Assembly: GCF_012569925.1 (NCBI RefSeq)
Contig: NZ_CP046204.1
Coordinates: 398,897 to 462,896 of the forward strand
Length of the DNA stretch: 64,000 bases
Origin: Enterobacteriaceae endosymbiont of Donacia cinerea
GTDB lineage: Bacteria; Pseudomonadota; Gammaproteobacteria; Enterobacterales; Enterobacteriaceae
Reading direction: 5' to 3'
Positions 28,985-38,404 of the stretch are shown here, piece after piece. The notes under the pieces were generated by a model. That model saw nothing but the letters and a program-made list of their open reading frames with translations, was not told where the DNA came from and searched no databases. The translations under genes and the position numbers were made by a program. The stretch's first letter is position 1, and the number at the start of each line of letters is the position of its first letter.

Positions 28985-30256
28985 CTAAAATAATTCTAAA
29001 TTAATTAATTCTTGTATTTTCTGACGACGTCTAATAATTTTTGGAATGTTATTTTCAATTAAAATTTCAGGTATTAAAGGTCTACTGTTATAATTAGAAG
29101 ACATTGAAGCACCATATGCTCCTGTATCATGAAAAATTAAGTAATCACCAATATTTACTATAGGTAATATAAAAAAAGAAATTTCACCATTATCTAATTG
29201 TGTAAATATATCTCCTGATTCACATAAAGGTCCTGCAACAATAGTATTAATTTTAGGATAATTAGACATATCTTCCCCTTTTGAAGAAATTGCAGATATA
29301 TAATGATAACTACCATACATTACTGGTCTAATTAAATCATTGAACCCTGCATCTACTATAACAAATCTTTTTTTTTTTATATTTTTTACAGCACATACTT
29401 GACAAATTAAAATTCCTGATTCTGCTACTAAAAATCTTCCTGGTTCAATTTCTAATTGTATTTTTTTTTTAAAAAAATTATTAATAATATTTCTTGTATT
29501 ATTCCATAATTGGAAATAATGGTTAGTATTAACTATTTGATCACCTTTTTTATAAGGGATAGATAATCCTCCTCCAGCTGATATCATATTAATTTTTGGC
29601 ATATAAGGTTTTAATACGTTATATAGCATTGCATTACATACTTTTTGTAAATGTTGATAATTTACTCCTGAACCTATATGCATATGTATTCCAATTAAAT
29701 TTAAATTATATTTTTTAATAAAATAAATTGATTTTTTTAAATCTTTATACCAAATACCATGTTTACTTGTTTCTCCCCCAGTATTTGTTTTTTTATTATG
29801 TCCATGTCCAAAACCAGGATTAATTCTTAACCATATATTATGACCTTTTGAAATATTACCTAATTGATGTAACATGTCTATTGAACCAATATTAACAGTA
29901 ATATTAAGTTTAATAATACGTTTTAATGTTTGTTTATCAAAAATATCTGAAGTAAAAACAATATCATTTATATTTTTAGGATTATATCCAGCAATTAATG
30001 CTCTTTCTATTTCTCCTAATGAAATAGCATCTACTTTTACTCCTTCAGATTTCATAAGTTTTAAAATATTTATATTAGAACAAGATTTTTGTGCAAATCT
30101 AATTATGTCAAATTCTTTTAATTGTAAAATTTTATTTTTTATATTTTCAGCACAATATAACCAAAAAGGAGTTTTATATTTTTTTATTAAGAATAATATT
30201 GTTTTATTAGTAATATTATTTTTATTAAAATTTTTATCAAAAATTTGTATTTTCAT
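28985..30256 (-). CDS. lysA: Diaminopimelate decarboxylase LysA
   Basis: A 423-residue PLP enzyme (E. coli 420) that converts meso-diaminopimelate to L-lysine, the last lysine step. The PLP lysine is in RFAQKSCSNINIL; HMHIGSGVN, SAGGGLSIPY, LEIEPGRFLVAESG and GPLCESGDIF complete the fold type III barrel and the dimer active site (Cys of GPLCESGD included). All catalytic motifs look intact. The regulator gene lysR, divergent from lysA in E. coli, is missing; a 278-bp gap without a gene separates lysA from ptsH. Lysine supply to the host is a plausible reason for retention (inference). Confidence 0.98.
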   Translation of the reverse strand: MKIQIFDKNFNKNNITNKTILFLIKKYKTPFWLYCAENIKNKILQLKEFDIIRFAQKSCSNINILKLMKSEGVKVDAISLGEIERALIAGYNPKNINDIVFTSDIFDKQTLKRIIKLNITVNIGSIDMLHQLGNISKGHNIWLRINPGFGHGHNKKTNTGGETSKHGIWYKDLKKSIYFIKKYNLNLIGIHMHIGSGVNYQHLQKVCNAMLYNVLKPYMPKINMISAGGGLSIPYKKGDQIVNTNHYFQLWNNTRNIINNFFKKKIQLEIEPGRFLVAESGILICQVCAVKNIKKKRFVIVDAGFNDLIRPVMYGSYHYISAISSKGEDMSNYPKINTIVAGPLCESGDIFTQLDNGEISFFILPIVNIGDYLIFHDTGAYGASMSSNYNSRPLIPEILIENNIPKIIRRRQKIQELINLELF

Positions 30257-30534
30257 TTTAAAAACCTTATTTGTGGAAATAAAATTAAATAAAAATTAAA
30301 TTTATACTATTCTAATAATATATAAAATATCTTTTATAAATAAAATCTTTAATTAATTTTTAGTAGCCAAGATAATTTATCTATGTTATGTATAAAATAA
30401 AATATTTAAAATAATTAATAATTATCTATATAATTTACTAATATAATTTATTATAATTTAATTTATTATTAATTAAAATTTAATATTTTAATTATGTAAA
30501 ATTTTTAAAATATATTAAAATTTAGGGAAAAATA

Positions 30535-30789
30535 ATGTTACAAAAAGAAATTATTATTCACAATAATCATGGTTTTCATACTCGTCCAGCAGCAATATTT
30601 GTAAAAGAAGCTAAAAATTTTATATCAGATATTACAATTACTTCTCAAGGAGAAACAGTAAATGCTAAAAGTTTATTTAAAATACAAACTTTAGGATTGA
30701 CTAAAGGTACTTTAATTATTTTAAAAACTTCAGGAATAGATGAAAAAAAAGCTATAGAACATTTAACTAAAATTATTCAAAAATTATAA
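30535..30789 (+). CDS. ptsH: Phosphocarrier protein HPr
   Basis: An 84-residue HPr (E. coli 85). It carries phosphate from EI to EIIA proteins of the PTS. The phosphorylated histidine is in NNHGFHTRPAA (His15 equivalent), and NAKSLFKIQTLGLTKGT holds the Ser46 region. AGGGAAAAATAATG gives a ribosome site. It heads ptsH-ptsI-crr, but the 131-bp gap to ptsI contains a long hairpin, so expression of the two may be uncoupled. Confidence 0.98.
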   Translation: MLQKEIIIHNNHGFHTRPAAIFVKEAKNFISDITITSQGETVNAKSLFKIQTLGLTKGTLIILKTSGIDEKKAIEHLTKIIQKL

Positions 30790-30820
30790 AACAATTTTTT
30801 AATTTTATCATTATAAAAAT

Positions 30821-30857
30821 ATTTTATTAATTAATTGAATTAATTATTTAATAAAAT
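30821..30857 (+). other. Imperfect long hairpin between ptsH and ptsI
   Basis: ATTTTATTAATTAATT (30821-30836) pairs with AATTAATTATTTAATAAAAT (30838-30857) with one 4-nt bulge, giving 16 pairs around a single-base loop. No T run follows, so it is more likely a transcript-stabilising or attenuating structure than a terminator; in such AT-rich sequence chance cannot be excluded. Confidence 0.4.
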
Positions 30858-30920
30858 TAGTTAAATTATAACTAAGGATAAATATTTGACATAAAAATAT
30901 TATATAATAGGAGTAAAAAT

Positions 30921-32654
30921 ATGATTTCAGGAATTATAGCTTCTCCTGGTATTTGTTTTGGTAAAGCTTTTTTATTAAAAAAAGATAATATTATTATTAA
31001 TCGTAATAAAATTACTGATAATCAAATTAATATAGAAATTAATAAATTTTTAAATAGTCAAAAAAAATCTATAAAACAATTAGAAAATATAAAAAAAAAA
31101 TCATTACAAAATACAAATTCTGAAAAAGAATTAATTCTGGATGGATATATTCTTTTTTTAGAAGATGAAGAAATGACTAAAGAAATTATTTTTTTAATAA
31201 AAAATAATTTATTATCTGCAGATGCAGCTGTAGATTCAGTAATAAATACTCAAATTAAAAAATTAGAAAATTTAAATGATAACTATTTAAAAGAAAGAAT
31301 TTTTGATATTAAAGATATTGGAGATCGTTTAATAAAAAATATTTTAAAATTAAATATGATTAATTTAAATAAAATCAATAAAGAGGTAATTTTAATTGCC
31401 AAAGATCTTACACCATCTGAAACAGCTCAATTAAATTTAAAAAAAATTTTAGGATTTATTACTGACTTAGGAAGTAAAACTTCTCACACAGCTATAATGG
31501 CACGTTCTCTAGAAATACCCGCAATTGTTGGAACTGGAAATATAACTACTAAAGTTAAAACAAATGATTATATTATACTAGATAGTATTAATAATAATAT
31601 TTATTTAAATCCTTCTACAAATATAATTAAAGAAAAAAAAATATTATTTAATAAATATATAATAGAAAAAGAAAAATTAAAAAAAATTAGTAGTCTATCA
31701 GCTAAAACTAAAGATAATTATCAAATTAAAATATGTGCTAATATAGGATCATTAAAAGAATTAAATAATATTCAAGAAAATGGTGCTGATGGTATTGGTT
31801 TATATAGAACAGAATTTTTATTTATGAACCGTAATTCTTTACCTACAGAAGAAGAACAATTTTATATTTATAAAACTGTAGCTAAAAATATGAAAAATAA
31901 ATCAGTAATTATCAGAACTATGGATATAGGAGGTGATAAAAAAATACCATATATGAATTTACCTAAAGAAGAAAATCCATTTTTAGGTTATAGAGCTATT
32001 AGAATAAGTATAGATCGTAGAGATATCTTACATTCACAATTAAGAGCTATTTTAAGAGCATCTATATTTGGTAAATTATATATTATGTTTCCTATGATTA
32101 TTTCAGTAGAAGAAGTTATATTTTTAAAAGAAGAATTAAAATTTTTGAAAACACAATTACAAAAACAAAAATATAATTTTAATCCAAATATCCCAATAGG
32201 AATAATGATAGAAACACCTTCATCTGCTATAATATCACATTATTTAATAAAAGAGGTAGATTTTTTTAGTATAGGTACTAATGATTTAACTCAATATACA
32301 TTAGCTGTAGATCGTGGTAATGATTTAATTTCACATTTATATAATCCAATACATCCTGCTGTGCTTTTATTAATAAAAAAAGTAATAGATGCTTCACATG
32401 CAGAAGGAAAATGGACAGGAATGTGTGGAGAATTAGCAAGTGATGAATTTTTTATTCCTGTATTATTAGGAATGGGATTAAATGAATTTAGTATGAGTGC
32501 TATTTCTATTCCAAAAATTAAAAATATTATTCGAAATATAGAAATGATAAAAGCTAAAGAATTAGCTAATGATATCCTATTACAGCCTACAATCAAAAAT
32601 ATTAAAAATTTATTATTGGAATTTAATAATAAAAAAAATTTTTCTAAAAGGTAA
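30921..32654 (+). CDS. ptsI: Phosphoenolpyruvate-protein phosphotransferase (Enzyme I)
   Basis: A 577-residue Enzyme I (E. coli 575), which takes phosphate from PEP to HPr. The start [20 protein letters not shown] matches E. coli. The phosphorylated histidine is in [22 protein letters not shown]; the PEP-binding C-terminal barrel shows [41 protein letters not shown] and the active-site cysteine in [13 protein letters not shown] lies before the ATG. Only 3 bp separate it from crr. No sugar-specific EIIBC gene is in the window. Confidence 0.98.
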   Translation: MISGIIASPGICFGKAFLLKKDNIIINRNKITDNQINIEINKFLNSQKKSIKQLENIKKKSLQNTNSEKELILDGYILFLEDEEMTKEIIFLIKNNLLSADAAVDSVINTQIKKLENLNDNYLKERIFDIKDIGDRLIKNILKLNMINLNKINKEVILIAKDLTPSETAQLNLKKILGFITDLGSKTSHTAIMARSLEIPAIVGTGNITTKVKTNDYIILDSINNNIYLNPSTNIIKEKKILFNKYIIEKEKLKKISSLSAKTKDNYQIKICANIGSLKELNNIQENGADGIGLYRTEFLFMNRNSLPTEEEQFYIYKTVAKNMKNKSVIIRTMDIGGDKKIPYMNLPKEENPFLGYRAIRISIDRRDILHSQLRAILRASIFGKLYIMFPMIISVEEVIFLKEELKFLKTQLQKQKYNFNPNIPIGIMIETPSSAIISHYLIKEVDFFSIGTNDLTQYTLAVDRGNDLISHLYNPIHPAVLLLIKKVIDASHAEGKWTGMCGELASDEFFIPVLLGMGLNEFSMSAISIPKIKNIIRNIEMIKAKELANDILLQPTIKNIKNLLLEFNNKKNFSKR

Positions 32655-32657
32655 AAA

Positions 32658-33161
32658 ATGAATATTTTTTCTAATTTTTTTAAAAAAAAAAAACAAATTA
32701 AATTTACTAAAATATTTGCTCCTATTTCAGGAAATATAATAGATATAGAAAAAGTCCCCGATATTGTGTTTTCTGATAAAATTGTAGGAGATGGTATTGC
32801 TATTAACCCAACCGGTAATATAATAGTTGCTCCTGTTGATGGAATAATTGGTAAAATATTTGAAACTAATCATGCTTTTTCAATCAAAACATATAATAAA
32901 ATTGAGTTATTTGTTCATTTTGGAATTGATACAGTAAAATTAAAAGGTAAAGGATTTACAAGAAAATTTAATTTAAAAAAAAATAATATAGTTAAAAAAG
33001 GTGAAATAATTATTGAATTAGATTTAAATTTTTTAAAAAAAACTGCTAAATCTATATATACTCCTGTGATAATTTCTAATATTGAAAAAATTAACAAAAT
33101 TAAAAAATATTCAGGAAATGTTATAGCAGGTATTGATCCTATATTAGAAATTTATAAATAA
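32658..33161 (+). CDS. crr: PTS glucose-specific EIIA component
   Basis: A 167-residue EIIA-Glc (E. coli 169). It passes phosphate to the EIIBC of glucose-type sugars and, in free-living relatives, regulates adenylate cyclase and permeases. The two active histidines are in TNHAFSIKT and [18 protein letters not shown] (His75 and His90 equivalents). The C-terminal [15 protein letters not shown] is conserved. AAAAGG at the ptsI end serves as ribosome site. It closes the pts operon, and a 13-bp hairpin with T run lies about 120 bp downstream. Confidence 0.97.
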   Translation: MNIFSNFFKKKKQIKFTKIFAPISGNIIDIEKVPDIVFSDKIVGDGIAINPTGNIIVAPVDGIIGKIFETNHAFSIKTYNKIELFVHFGIDTVKLKGKGFTRKFNLKKNNIVKKGEIIIELDLNFLKKTAKSIYTPVIISNIEKINKIKKYSGNVIAGIDPILEIYK

Positions 33162-33280
33162 ATTTTTTTTATTAAAAAAATTTCAAAAATATTTTTTTAT
33201 AAATACACAAGATTATATATTAATAAAATAATAATTTCTAATATATTAGTTATATTTTATTAAAATAATAATATAGTTTG

Positions 33281-33320
33281 AATAACGTAAATATTATATT
33301 TTGTATTTATGTTATTTTTT
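33281..33320 (+). terminator. Probable terminator of ptsH-ptsI-crr
   Basis: A 13-bp stem AATAACGTAAATA / TATTTATGTTATT (33281-33293 and 33304-33316) with one G-U pair and a 10-nt loop, followed by TTTT to 33320. It is the first terminator-like structure after crr. Confidence 0.65.
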
Positions 33321-33331
33321 ATTATTAATTG

Positions 33332-33340
33332 TGTTATAAT
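33332..33340 (+). promoter_or_regulatory. Possible extended -10 promoter element
   Basis: TGTTATAAT, a perfect TATAAT preceded by TGT. No -35 better than TTATTT is visible at 17-bp spacing. No gene lies directly downstream on this strand, so it is either fortuitous in AT-rich sequence or the start of a small RNA ending near the hairpin at 33472-33499. Confidence 0.3.
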
Positions 33341-33471
33341 TAGTTTTATTTTAATCATGAATATTTTAGAAAAATAAGATTATTATTTTTTTAAATTTAT
33401 ACTATATTTCATATATCTTAATTTTAAAATAATATTTATATTTTAAATATAAAAATTTATTCTATAAAAAA

Positions 33472-33499
33472 AATAGTAAGTTTAATTTTTCTTATTATT
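33472..33499 (+). terminator. Possible terminator of an unknown short transcript
   Basis: A 9-bp stem AATAGTAAG / CTTATTATT with one G-U pair and a 10-nt loop TTTAATTTTT, followed by TCATTTATATTTTTAT. It is weak as a terminator; it matters only if the promoter-like element at 33332 is active. Confidence 0.3.
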
Positions 33500-33699
33500 T
33501 CATTTATATTTTTATAAATTTATTTTAAAATAATAAAAAAATCTTTGATTTTAAAGTAAAAATATAATTAATATAATATAAATTATTTTGAGATTTTTTT
33601 TATTAATTATGTTTCATATGCTGTAATATTAAATATTAATTTATTATTTAAAATAATTGATATAATATTTTATCTTTTAAATTTTTAAAAAAATTTTAT

Positions 33700-34416
33700 T
33701 TATTCAATTTCAGCATCGTGATAAATATGTTTTATATCATTATTTTTTTTACATAAAGATAAAAAATGAATTAATTTATTTTTTGTAAAAATATTTATTT
33801 TTTTTTTCATAAATGGTTCAATAAATAATTGAATCTTGATTGGTTCTATTTTTATTTTTTTTATTTCTTTGGTAAAAAACTTATATTTTTTTTTTGAAAA
33901 AATTATTTGAATATTTGTCTTGTTACATATAATATCATCTGCTTGTAATTTTTCTGCTATATCAATAATATTATCTAAATTATTTTTATATGAATATGAA
34001 ACAAATATTTGTTTTTTAAATATATAATTAACTGCACCTTGTTGTTTTAAGCTTCCTCCAATTTTATTTAAAATATTACGTATAACAGATATAGTTCTAT
34101 TATTATTATTTGTTAAACATTTTATCATTAATGCAATATTATCAGGACCAAAACCTTCATAATATATTTCTTTTAATTGATTATTATTTTTTTTTTTTTT
34201 TTCTAAAATATTCTGAATAATTGATCTCTTCATATTAAATGACAATGCTTTTTCTATAATTAAACGTAATTTAGAATTATATTGTGGATTAATGCTATTT
34301 CCGATTCTTATTGCTGAATTTAATTCTTTAATAATTTTAGAAAAAATTTTATCTTTTTTATTATCTTGTAGTTCTTTACGATGACGCATATTAGACCATT
34401 TACTATGTCCAGACAT
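33700..34416 (-). CDS. yebC: YebC/PmpR family translation or regulatory protein
   Basis: A 238-residue YebC (E. coli 246). The start MSGHSKWSNMRHRKELQDNKK is the family signature; EGFGPDNIALMIKCLTNNNNRT and GGSLKQQGAVNYIFKK follow. YebC proteins were long annotated as transcription regulators; family members act in translation at proline-rich stalls, like mitochondrial TACO1. The middle and C-terminus are diverged. It is 32 bp after aspS on the same strand, E. coli order with nudB removed; ruvC downstream is missing. An AAGGAAT ribosome site precedes the ATG. Confidence 0.96.
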   Translation of the reverse strand: MSGHSKWSNMRHRKELQDNKKDKIFSKIIKELNSAIRIGNSINPQYNSKLRLIIEKALSFNMKRSIIQNILEKKKKNNNQLKEIYYEGFGPDNIALMIKCLTNNNNRTISVIRNILNKIGGSLKQQGAVNYIFKKQIFVSYSYKNNLDNIIDIAEKLQADDIICNKTNIQIIFSKKKYKFFTKEIKKIKIEPIKIQLFIEPFMKKKINIFTKNKLIHFLSLCKKNNDIKHIYHDAEIE

Positions 34417-34448
34417 AAAATTATATTCCTTTTATTATTAAATAGTTA

Positions 34449-36197
34449 TTATAATAAATATGATAATCCTAAATCTTTTAAAAGATTAGCATTTATTTTA
34501 TAAGGAACTCTAGTTAATAAACAACTTGCTGATGTAGTTTTTGGAAATGCAATAACATCACGAATATTATTAGTATTAGTTAATAACATAATTAATCTAT
34601 CTAATCCTAAAGCTATTCCTAAATGAGGAGGTGTTCCAAACTTTAAAGCTTCTAAAAAAAAACCAAAATTTTTTTTTTGTATTATTTTATTTATTTTAAG
34701 AAAATTAAATATTTTTTTTTGAAGTTTATAATCATTTATTCTCAAAGAACCACTTCCTATTTCATATCCGTTAATTACTAAATCATATGAATTAGATATA
34801 ATTTGATAAGGATTTTTTTTAAAAAAATGATCTATATTTTTTATAAAACAATTTTTTGGTGACGTAAATGGATGATTCATTGAAACTAATTTACCTATTT
34901 TATTTTTTTGAAATAAAGGGAAATCTATTACCCATAATACAGACCATTCATTATCATTTATAAGATTAAAATCTTTTCCTAATTTTTTTCGTAAATGTCC
35001 CATTGAAGACATATTATCATTTATAATTTCTGTTCCAATAAAAATAATATCATCATGATTACAATTATTTTTATAAATAATATTTTTAACATTTTCATTA
35101 TTTAAATTAACAATTAAATTATTTTTTATGTTTAAAATATTTATTAATTTATTATTATGTACTTGAAGTATACTTAAATCTTTTGTCCCATATTTTTTAA
35201 TAAAATTTATATATTTACTTAAATTTTGAATTTTTATATTATAAAGATGTTTTTTTTTAATAGAAAGGGAAATTATTCTATTTTTATTTTTTTTATTAAA
35301 AAAATTACTTAAATCTATAAGTTTTAAACTATTTCTTAAATCAGGTTTATCTGTACCAAAATCTTTCATTGATTGTTTAAAGGTTAGAACTTTAAATTTA
35401 TTTAAATAAATATTTTTTATATTTTTCCATATATTAAAAATCATTTTTTCTATAAAATTTCGAAATTTTTCTAATTTTATAAAAGATATTTCTATATCAA
35501 TTTGTGTAAATTCTGGTTGACGATCTGAACGTAGATCTTCATCACGAAAACATTTAGCAATTTGATAATAACGATCTAATCCAGCAATCATTAATAATTG
35601 TTTAAAAATTTGTGGAGATTGAGGTAATGCATAAAAATTATGTTTGTGGATTCTACTGGGAACTAAATAATCTCTCGAACCTTCTGATGTAACATTTGTT
35701 AATATAGGAGTTTCAATATTTAAAAATTTATTTTTTTCTAAAAAAGATCTAATATAGCTAATAATCTTAGATCTTTGTTTTAAAATTACAATCATTTTTT
35801 TTTGTTTTAAATCTAAATATCTATATTTTAATCTAATTTCTTCGGAATTATTTATATTAAGATCTACAGGTAATGATTTAGATTTATTTAATATAGATAG
35901 ACTAAAACCAATAATTTCTATTTCTCCAGTTAATAAATTTAAATTTTTATTTTTTTCTTTTCTTTCTACTATTTTACCTTTAATTTTTACACAAAAATTA
36001 TTACGTAATGTAGTTGCTATATTATAAGCTATTTCATATTTGGGTTTAAAAATTGCTTGAATTATACCTTCTCTATCTTTTATATTGACAAAAATTAATT
36101 TTCCTAAATTTCTATAACTATCTACCCAACCATAAATAATTATTTCTTTATTTATAAATTTTTTATTAATTTCACCACAATAAATTTTATTTTTCAT
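34449..36197 (-). CDS. aspS: Aspartyl-tRNA synthetase
   Basis: A 582-residue class II synthetase (E. coli 590) that charges tRNA-Asp. The N-terminal OB fold (anticodon binding) starts [13 protein letters not shown]; motif 2 is [20 protein letters not shown]; the bacterial insertion domain is present but much diverged; motif 3 is [13 protein letters not shown], followed by [22 protein letters not shown] precedes the ATG. It is divergent from argS across 397 bp and followed by yebC. Confidence 0.97.
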   Translation of the reverse strand: MKNKIYCGEINKKFINKEIIIYGWVDSYRNLGKLIFVNIKDREGIIQAIFKPKYEIAYNIATTLRNNFCVKIKGKIVERKEKNKNLNLLTGEIEIIGFSLSILNKSKSLPVDLNINNSEEIRLKYRYLDLKQKKMIVILKQRSKIISYIRSFLEKNKFLNIETPILTNVTSEGSRDYLVPSRIHKHNFYALPQSPQIFKQLLMIAGLDRYYQIAKCFRDEDLRSDRQPEFTQIDIEISFIKLEKFRNFIEKMIFNIWKNIKNIYLNKFKVLTFKQSMKDFGTDKPDLRNSLKLIDLSNFFNKKNKNRIISLSIKKKHLYNIKIQNLSKYINFIKKYGTKDLSILQVHNNKLINILNIKNNLIVNLNNENVKNIIYKNNCNHDDIIFIGTEIINDNMSSMGHLRKKLGKDFNLINDNEWSVLWVIDFPLFQKNKIGKLVSMNHPFTSPKNCFIKNIDHFFKKNPYQIISNSYDLVINGYEIGSGSLRINDYKLQKKIFNFLKINKIIQKKNFGFFLEALKFGTPPHLGIALGLDRLIMLLTNTNNIRDVIAFPKTTSASCLLTRVPYKINANLLKDLGLSYLL

Positions 36198-36594
36198 TTA
36201 TAAATCCTTTATTAAAAAATAATTATTATATAACTAAATTTATTATATATAAAATATATTTTATTAAATAAAACTTTAATACAAATAATTTTATTTTATA
36301 AAATTTATTATTTTATATAAAAAAATTAAGTAAAATAACTAATAAAGTATTATATTTTATTATTTTTTAAATATTAAAAAATAATATACTTTATATAAAT
36401 AAAAAAATTAAATTTTATTTAAAAAAAATATGATATTGTAATAAATAAAAAAAATAATTTATTTTATAATTAAGTCATTTAAAATAAAAAAATTATTTTA
36501 GAAAAATTTTTGGAAAAGATAATTTTGTTTTTTTGAATATTATTCATAACTTTAATAGTTATATAAAGTATTAAAATAATAAAGTAGGAAATAT
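36198..36594. other. 397-bp divergent intergenic region between aspS and argS
   Basis: No open frame, tRNA or gene remnant is recognisable. It must hold the promoters for both synthetase genes. It contains a two-stage inverted repeat at 36342-36394 and, nearer argS, two adjacent short palindromes: TGAATA-T-TATTCA (36534-36546) and ATAACT-TTAAT-AGTTAT (36546-36562). Everything else is low-complexity A and T. Confidence 0.6.
36342..36394. repeat. Two-stage inverted repeat between aspS and argS
   Basis: An inner perfect 11-bp stem TTATTTTTTAA / TTAAAAAATAA (36360-36370 and 36374-36384) with a 3-nt loop, enclosed by a perfect 9-bp stem ATAAAGTAT / ATACTTTAT (36342-36350 and 36386-36394), with a 9-nt bulge on one side and 1 nt on the other. 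It is long for chance but consists only of AT-rich sequence. Confidence 0.5.
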
Positions 36595-38328
36595 ATGAAT
36601 ATAAAAAAAATTCTTTCAAAAAAAATTCATAAATCTATGATTAAAATAGGTATTCCAAAAAAATATGATCCAGTATTACGTTCATGTAAGAAAAAAAAAT
36701 TAGGACATTATCAAGTTAATGGCGTTATATCTGCAGCTATTTATTTAAAAATAAATCCTAATACTTTAGCTACTAAAGTAGTAAAATCTTTAAATATAAA
36801 AAATATAATATCTAAAATTAAAATATCTAAATTAGGTTATATTAATCTTTTTATTAAAAATCAATGGTTATCAAATCAGGCTAATTTATTAATAACATCT
36901 AAAAAATTAGGATTAACAACAAAAATTTTATCTGAAAATATTGTTATTGATTATTCAAGTCCTAATATAGCAAAAGAAATGCATGTAGGTCATTTAAGAT
37001 CTACTATTATAGGGGATTCTATTGTAAGAATTTTATCTTTTGTTGGACATAATGTTATTAAATCAAATCATATTGGTGATTGGGGGACACATTTTGGTAT
37101 GCTCATAGCTTTTTTAAAATTAAAGAAAAAAGAAAAAATGAATTTATTACTTTCTGATATAGAAAAATTATATAAAAAAGCTCAAAAAAAATATATTGAA
37201 GACATTAATTTTGCAAAAAAATCTAAAATCTATGTAGTTAAATTACAACAAAAAGATATTTCTTGTTTAAAAATATGGAAAAAAATAGTTGATATTACTA
37301 TGAATTATAATTATCAATTATATAATAAACTTAATATTAAACTTACACGTCATGATACTATGGGAGAAAGTACATATAATGATATGTTATCAAGTATAAT
37401 TATTGATTTAAAAAAAAAAGGAATAGCTATTAATAATAATGGAGCTGTTGTTGTTCCTATAAAAGGAATGAAAAATATAAAAGGAGAATTAATGGCTGTT
37501 ATTATTAGAAAAAAAGATGGAGCATATCTTTATGCAACAACTGATATTGCATGTATTAAATCCCGTTATGAAAAATTTAAAGCTGATAGAATTATTTATT
37601 ATGTAGATTCACGTCAAAATCAATATTTAAAACAGATTTTTCAAATAGTTAAACAAGCTAAATATATCCCTGCCAATATAAAGTTAGAACATCATATGTT
37701 TGGAATGATTTTAAATAAAAACAATAAACCTTTTAAAACAAGAGAAGGAAGTAATATAAAATTAAATAATTTAATAAAAGAATCTATTATTAAAGCTAAA
37801 AATATAATTATTAAAAAAAATCCTTTTATAGAAAAAAAAGCATTAGAAAAATTATCTCATATTATTGGTATTGGGGCAATAAAATATGCTGATTTATCTA
37901 AAAATAGAATAAATAATTATATTTTTAATTGGGATAAAATGTTATCTTTCAATGGAAATACATCTTTATATATTCAATATGCTTATGTAAGAGCTAAGTC
38001 TTTATTAAAAAAATCTAATATTAATTTAACAAAATTTTTAAATTTAGAAATTAGTTTTATTACTCATTATGAATTTAATCTTGTTGTATTATTTTTAGAT
38101 TTTGAAGAAATTATTTTTAAAATTGTTGAAAAAGGTACTCCACACATATTATGTAATTGGTTATATAAACTTACAGTATTATTTACTTCATTCTATGAAA
38201 ATTGTAATATTTTAAATTTAAAAGATGATATGCTAAAAATTAGCAGATTAAAAATAGTTTTTTTAACATCTTTATTTTTAAAAAAAGGACTATATTTATT
38301 AGGAATAAAAACTACAAAAAAAATATAA
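36595..38328 (+). CDS. argS: Arginyl-tRNA synthetase
   Basis: A 577-residue class I synthetase, the same length as E. coli ArgS. The HIGH-type motif is PNIAKEMHVGHLRSTIIGD near residue 125; the KMSKS-like loop appears as PFKTREGSNIKL, matching E. coli PFKTRAGG; the C-terminal anticodon domain includes NTSLYIQYAYVRAKSLL. It charges tRNA-Arg. AGTAGGAAATATATG provides a ribosome site. A palindromic stretch lies about 50 bp upstream. It is followed by mnmA, which is not its E. coli neighbour, so this is a junction between blocks. Confidence 0.97.
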   Translation: MNIKKILSKKIHKSMIKIGIPKKYDPVLRSCKKKKLGHYQVNGVISAAIYLKINPNTLATKVVKSLNIKNIISKIKISKLGYINLFIKNQWLSNQANLLITSKKLGLTTKILSENIVIDYSSPNIAKEMHVGHLRSTIIGDSIVRILSFVGHNVIKSNHIGDWGTHFGMLIAFLKLKKKEKMNLLLSDIEKLYKKAQKKYIEDINFAKKSKIYVVKLQQKDISCLKIWKKIVDITMNYNYQLYNKLNIKLTRHDTMGESTYNDMLSSIIIDLKKKGIAINNNGAVVVPIKGMKNIKGELMAVIIRKKDGAYLYATTDIACIKSRYEKFKADRIIYYVDSRQNQYLKQIFQIVKQAKYIPANIKLEHHMFGMILNKNNKPFKTREGSNIKLNNLIKESIIKAKNIIIKKNPFIEKKALEKLSHIIGIGAIKYADLSKNRINNYIFNWDKMLSFNGNTSLYIQYAYVRAKSLLKKSNINLTKFLNLEISFITHYEFNLVVLFLDFEEIIFKIVEKGTPHILCNWLYKLTVLFTSFYENCNILNLKDDMLKISRLKIVFLTSLFLKKGLYLLGIKTTKKI

Positions 38329-38404
38329 AAAATAACTGTATTCTTTTTTAGAAAGAATATCACTAGTTTTATTAATATATAAAAATTGTTATTTTAAATA
38401 ATTT

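Larger units (their letters stand above)
33162..33699. other. 538-bp intergenic region between crr and yebC
   Basis: The longest gene-free stretch in the window. No open frame of useful length and no tRNA arm. In E. coli ruvC follows yebC and is close to this size, but I see no residual RuvC motif on the minus strand. It contains a terminator-like hairpin at 33281-33320, an extended -10 element at 33332-33340 on the plus strand, and a second hairpin at 33472-33499. The latter two could bound a transcript of about 150 nt. Confidence 0.6.

Noticed and set aside
29874-30299. 141-codon plus-strand open frame
   Set aside because: Antisense to the highly conserved N-terminal half of lysA, so a shadow.
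30886-30908. TTGACA followed by TATAAT upstream of ptsI
   Set aside because: The spacing is 11 bp, too short for a sigma-70 promoter.
33162-33699. Remnant of ruvC after yebC
   Set aside because: Synteny suggests it, but reading the minus strand showed no RuvC motif or coding remnant.
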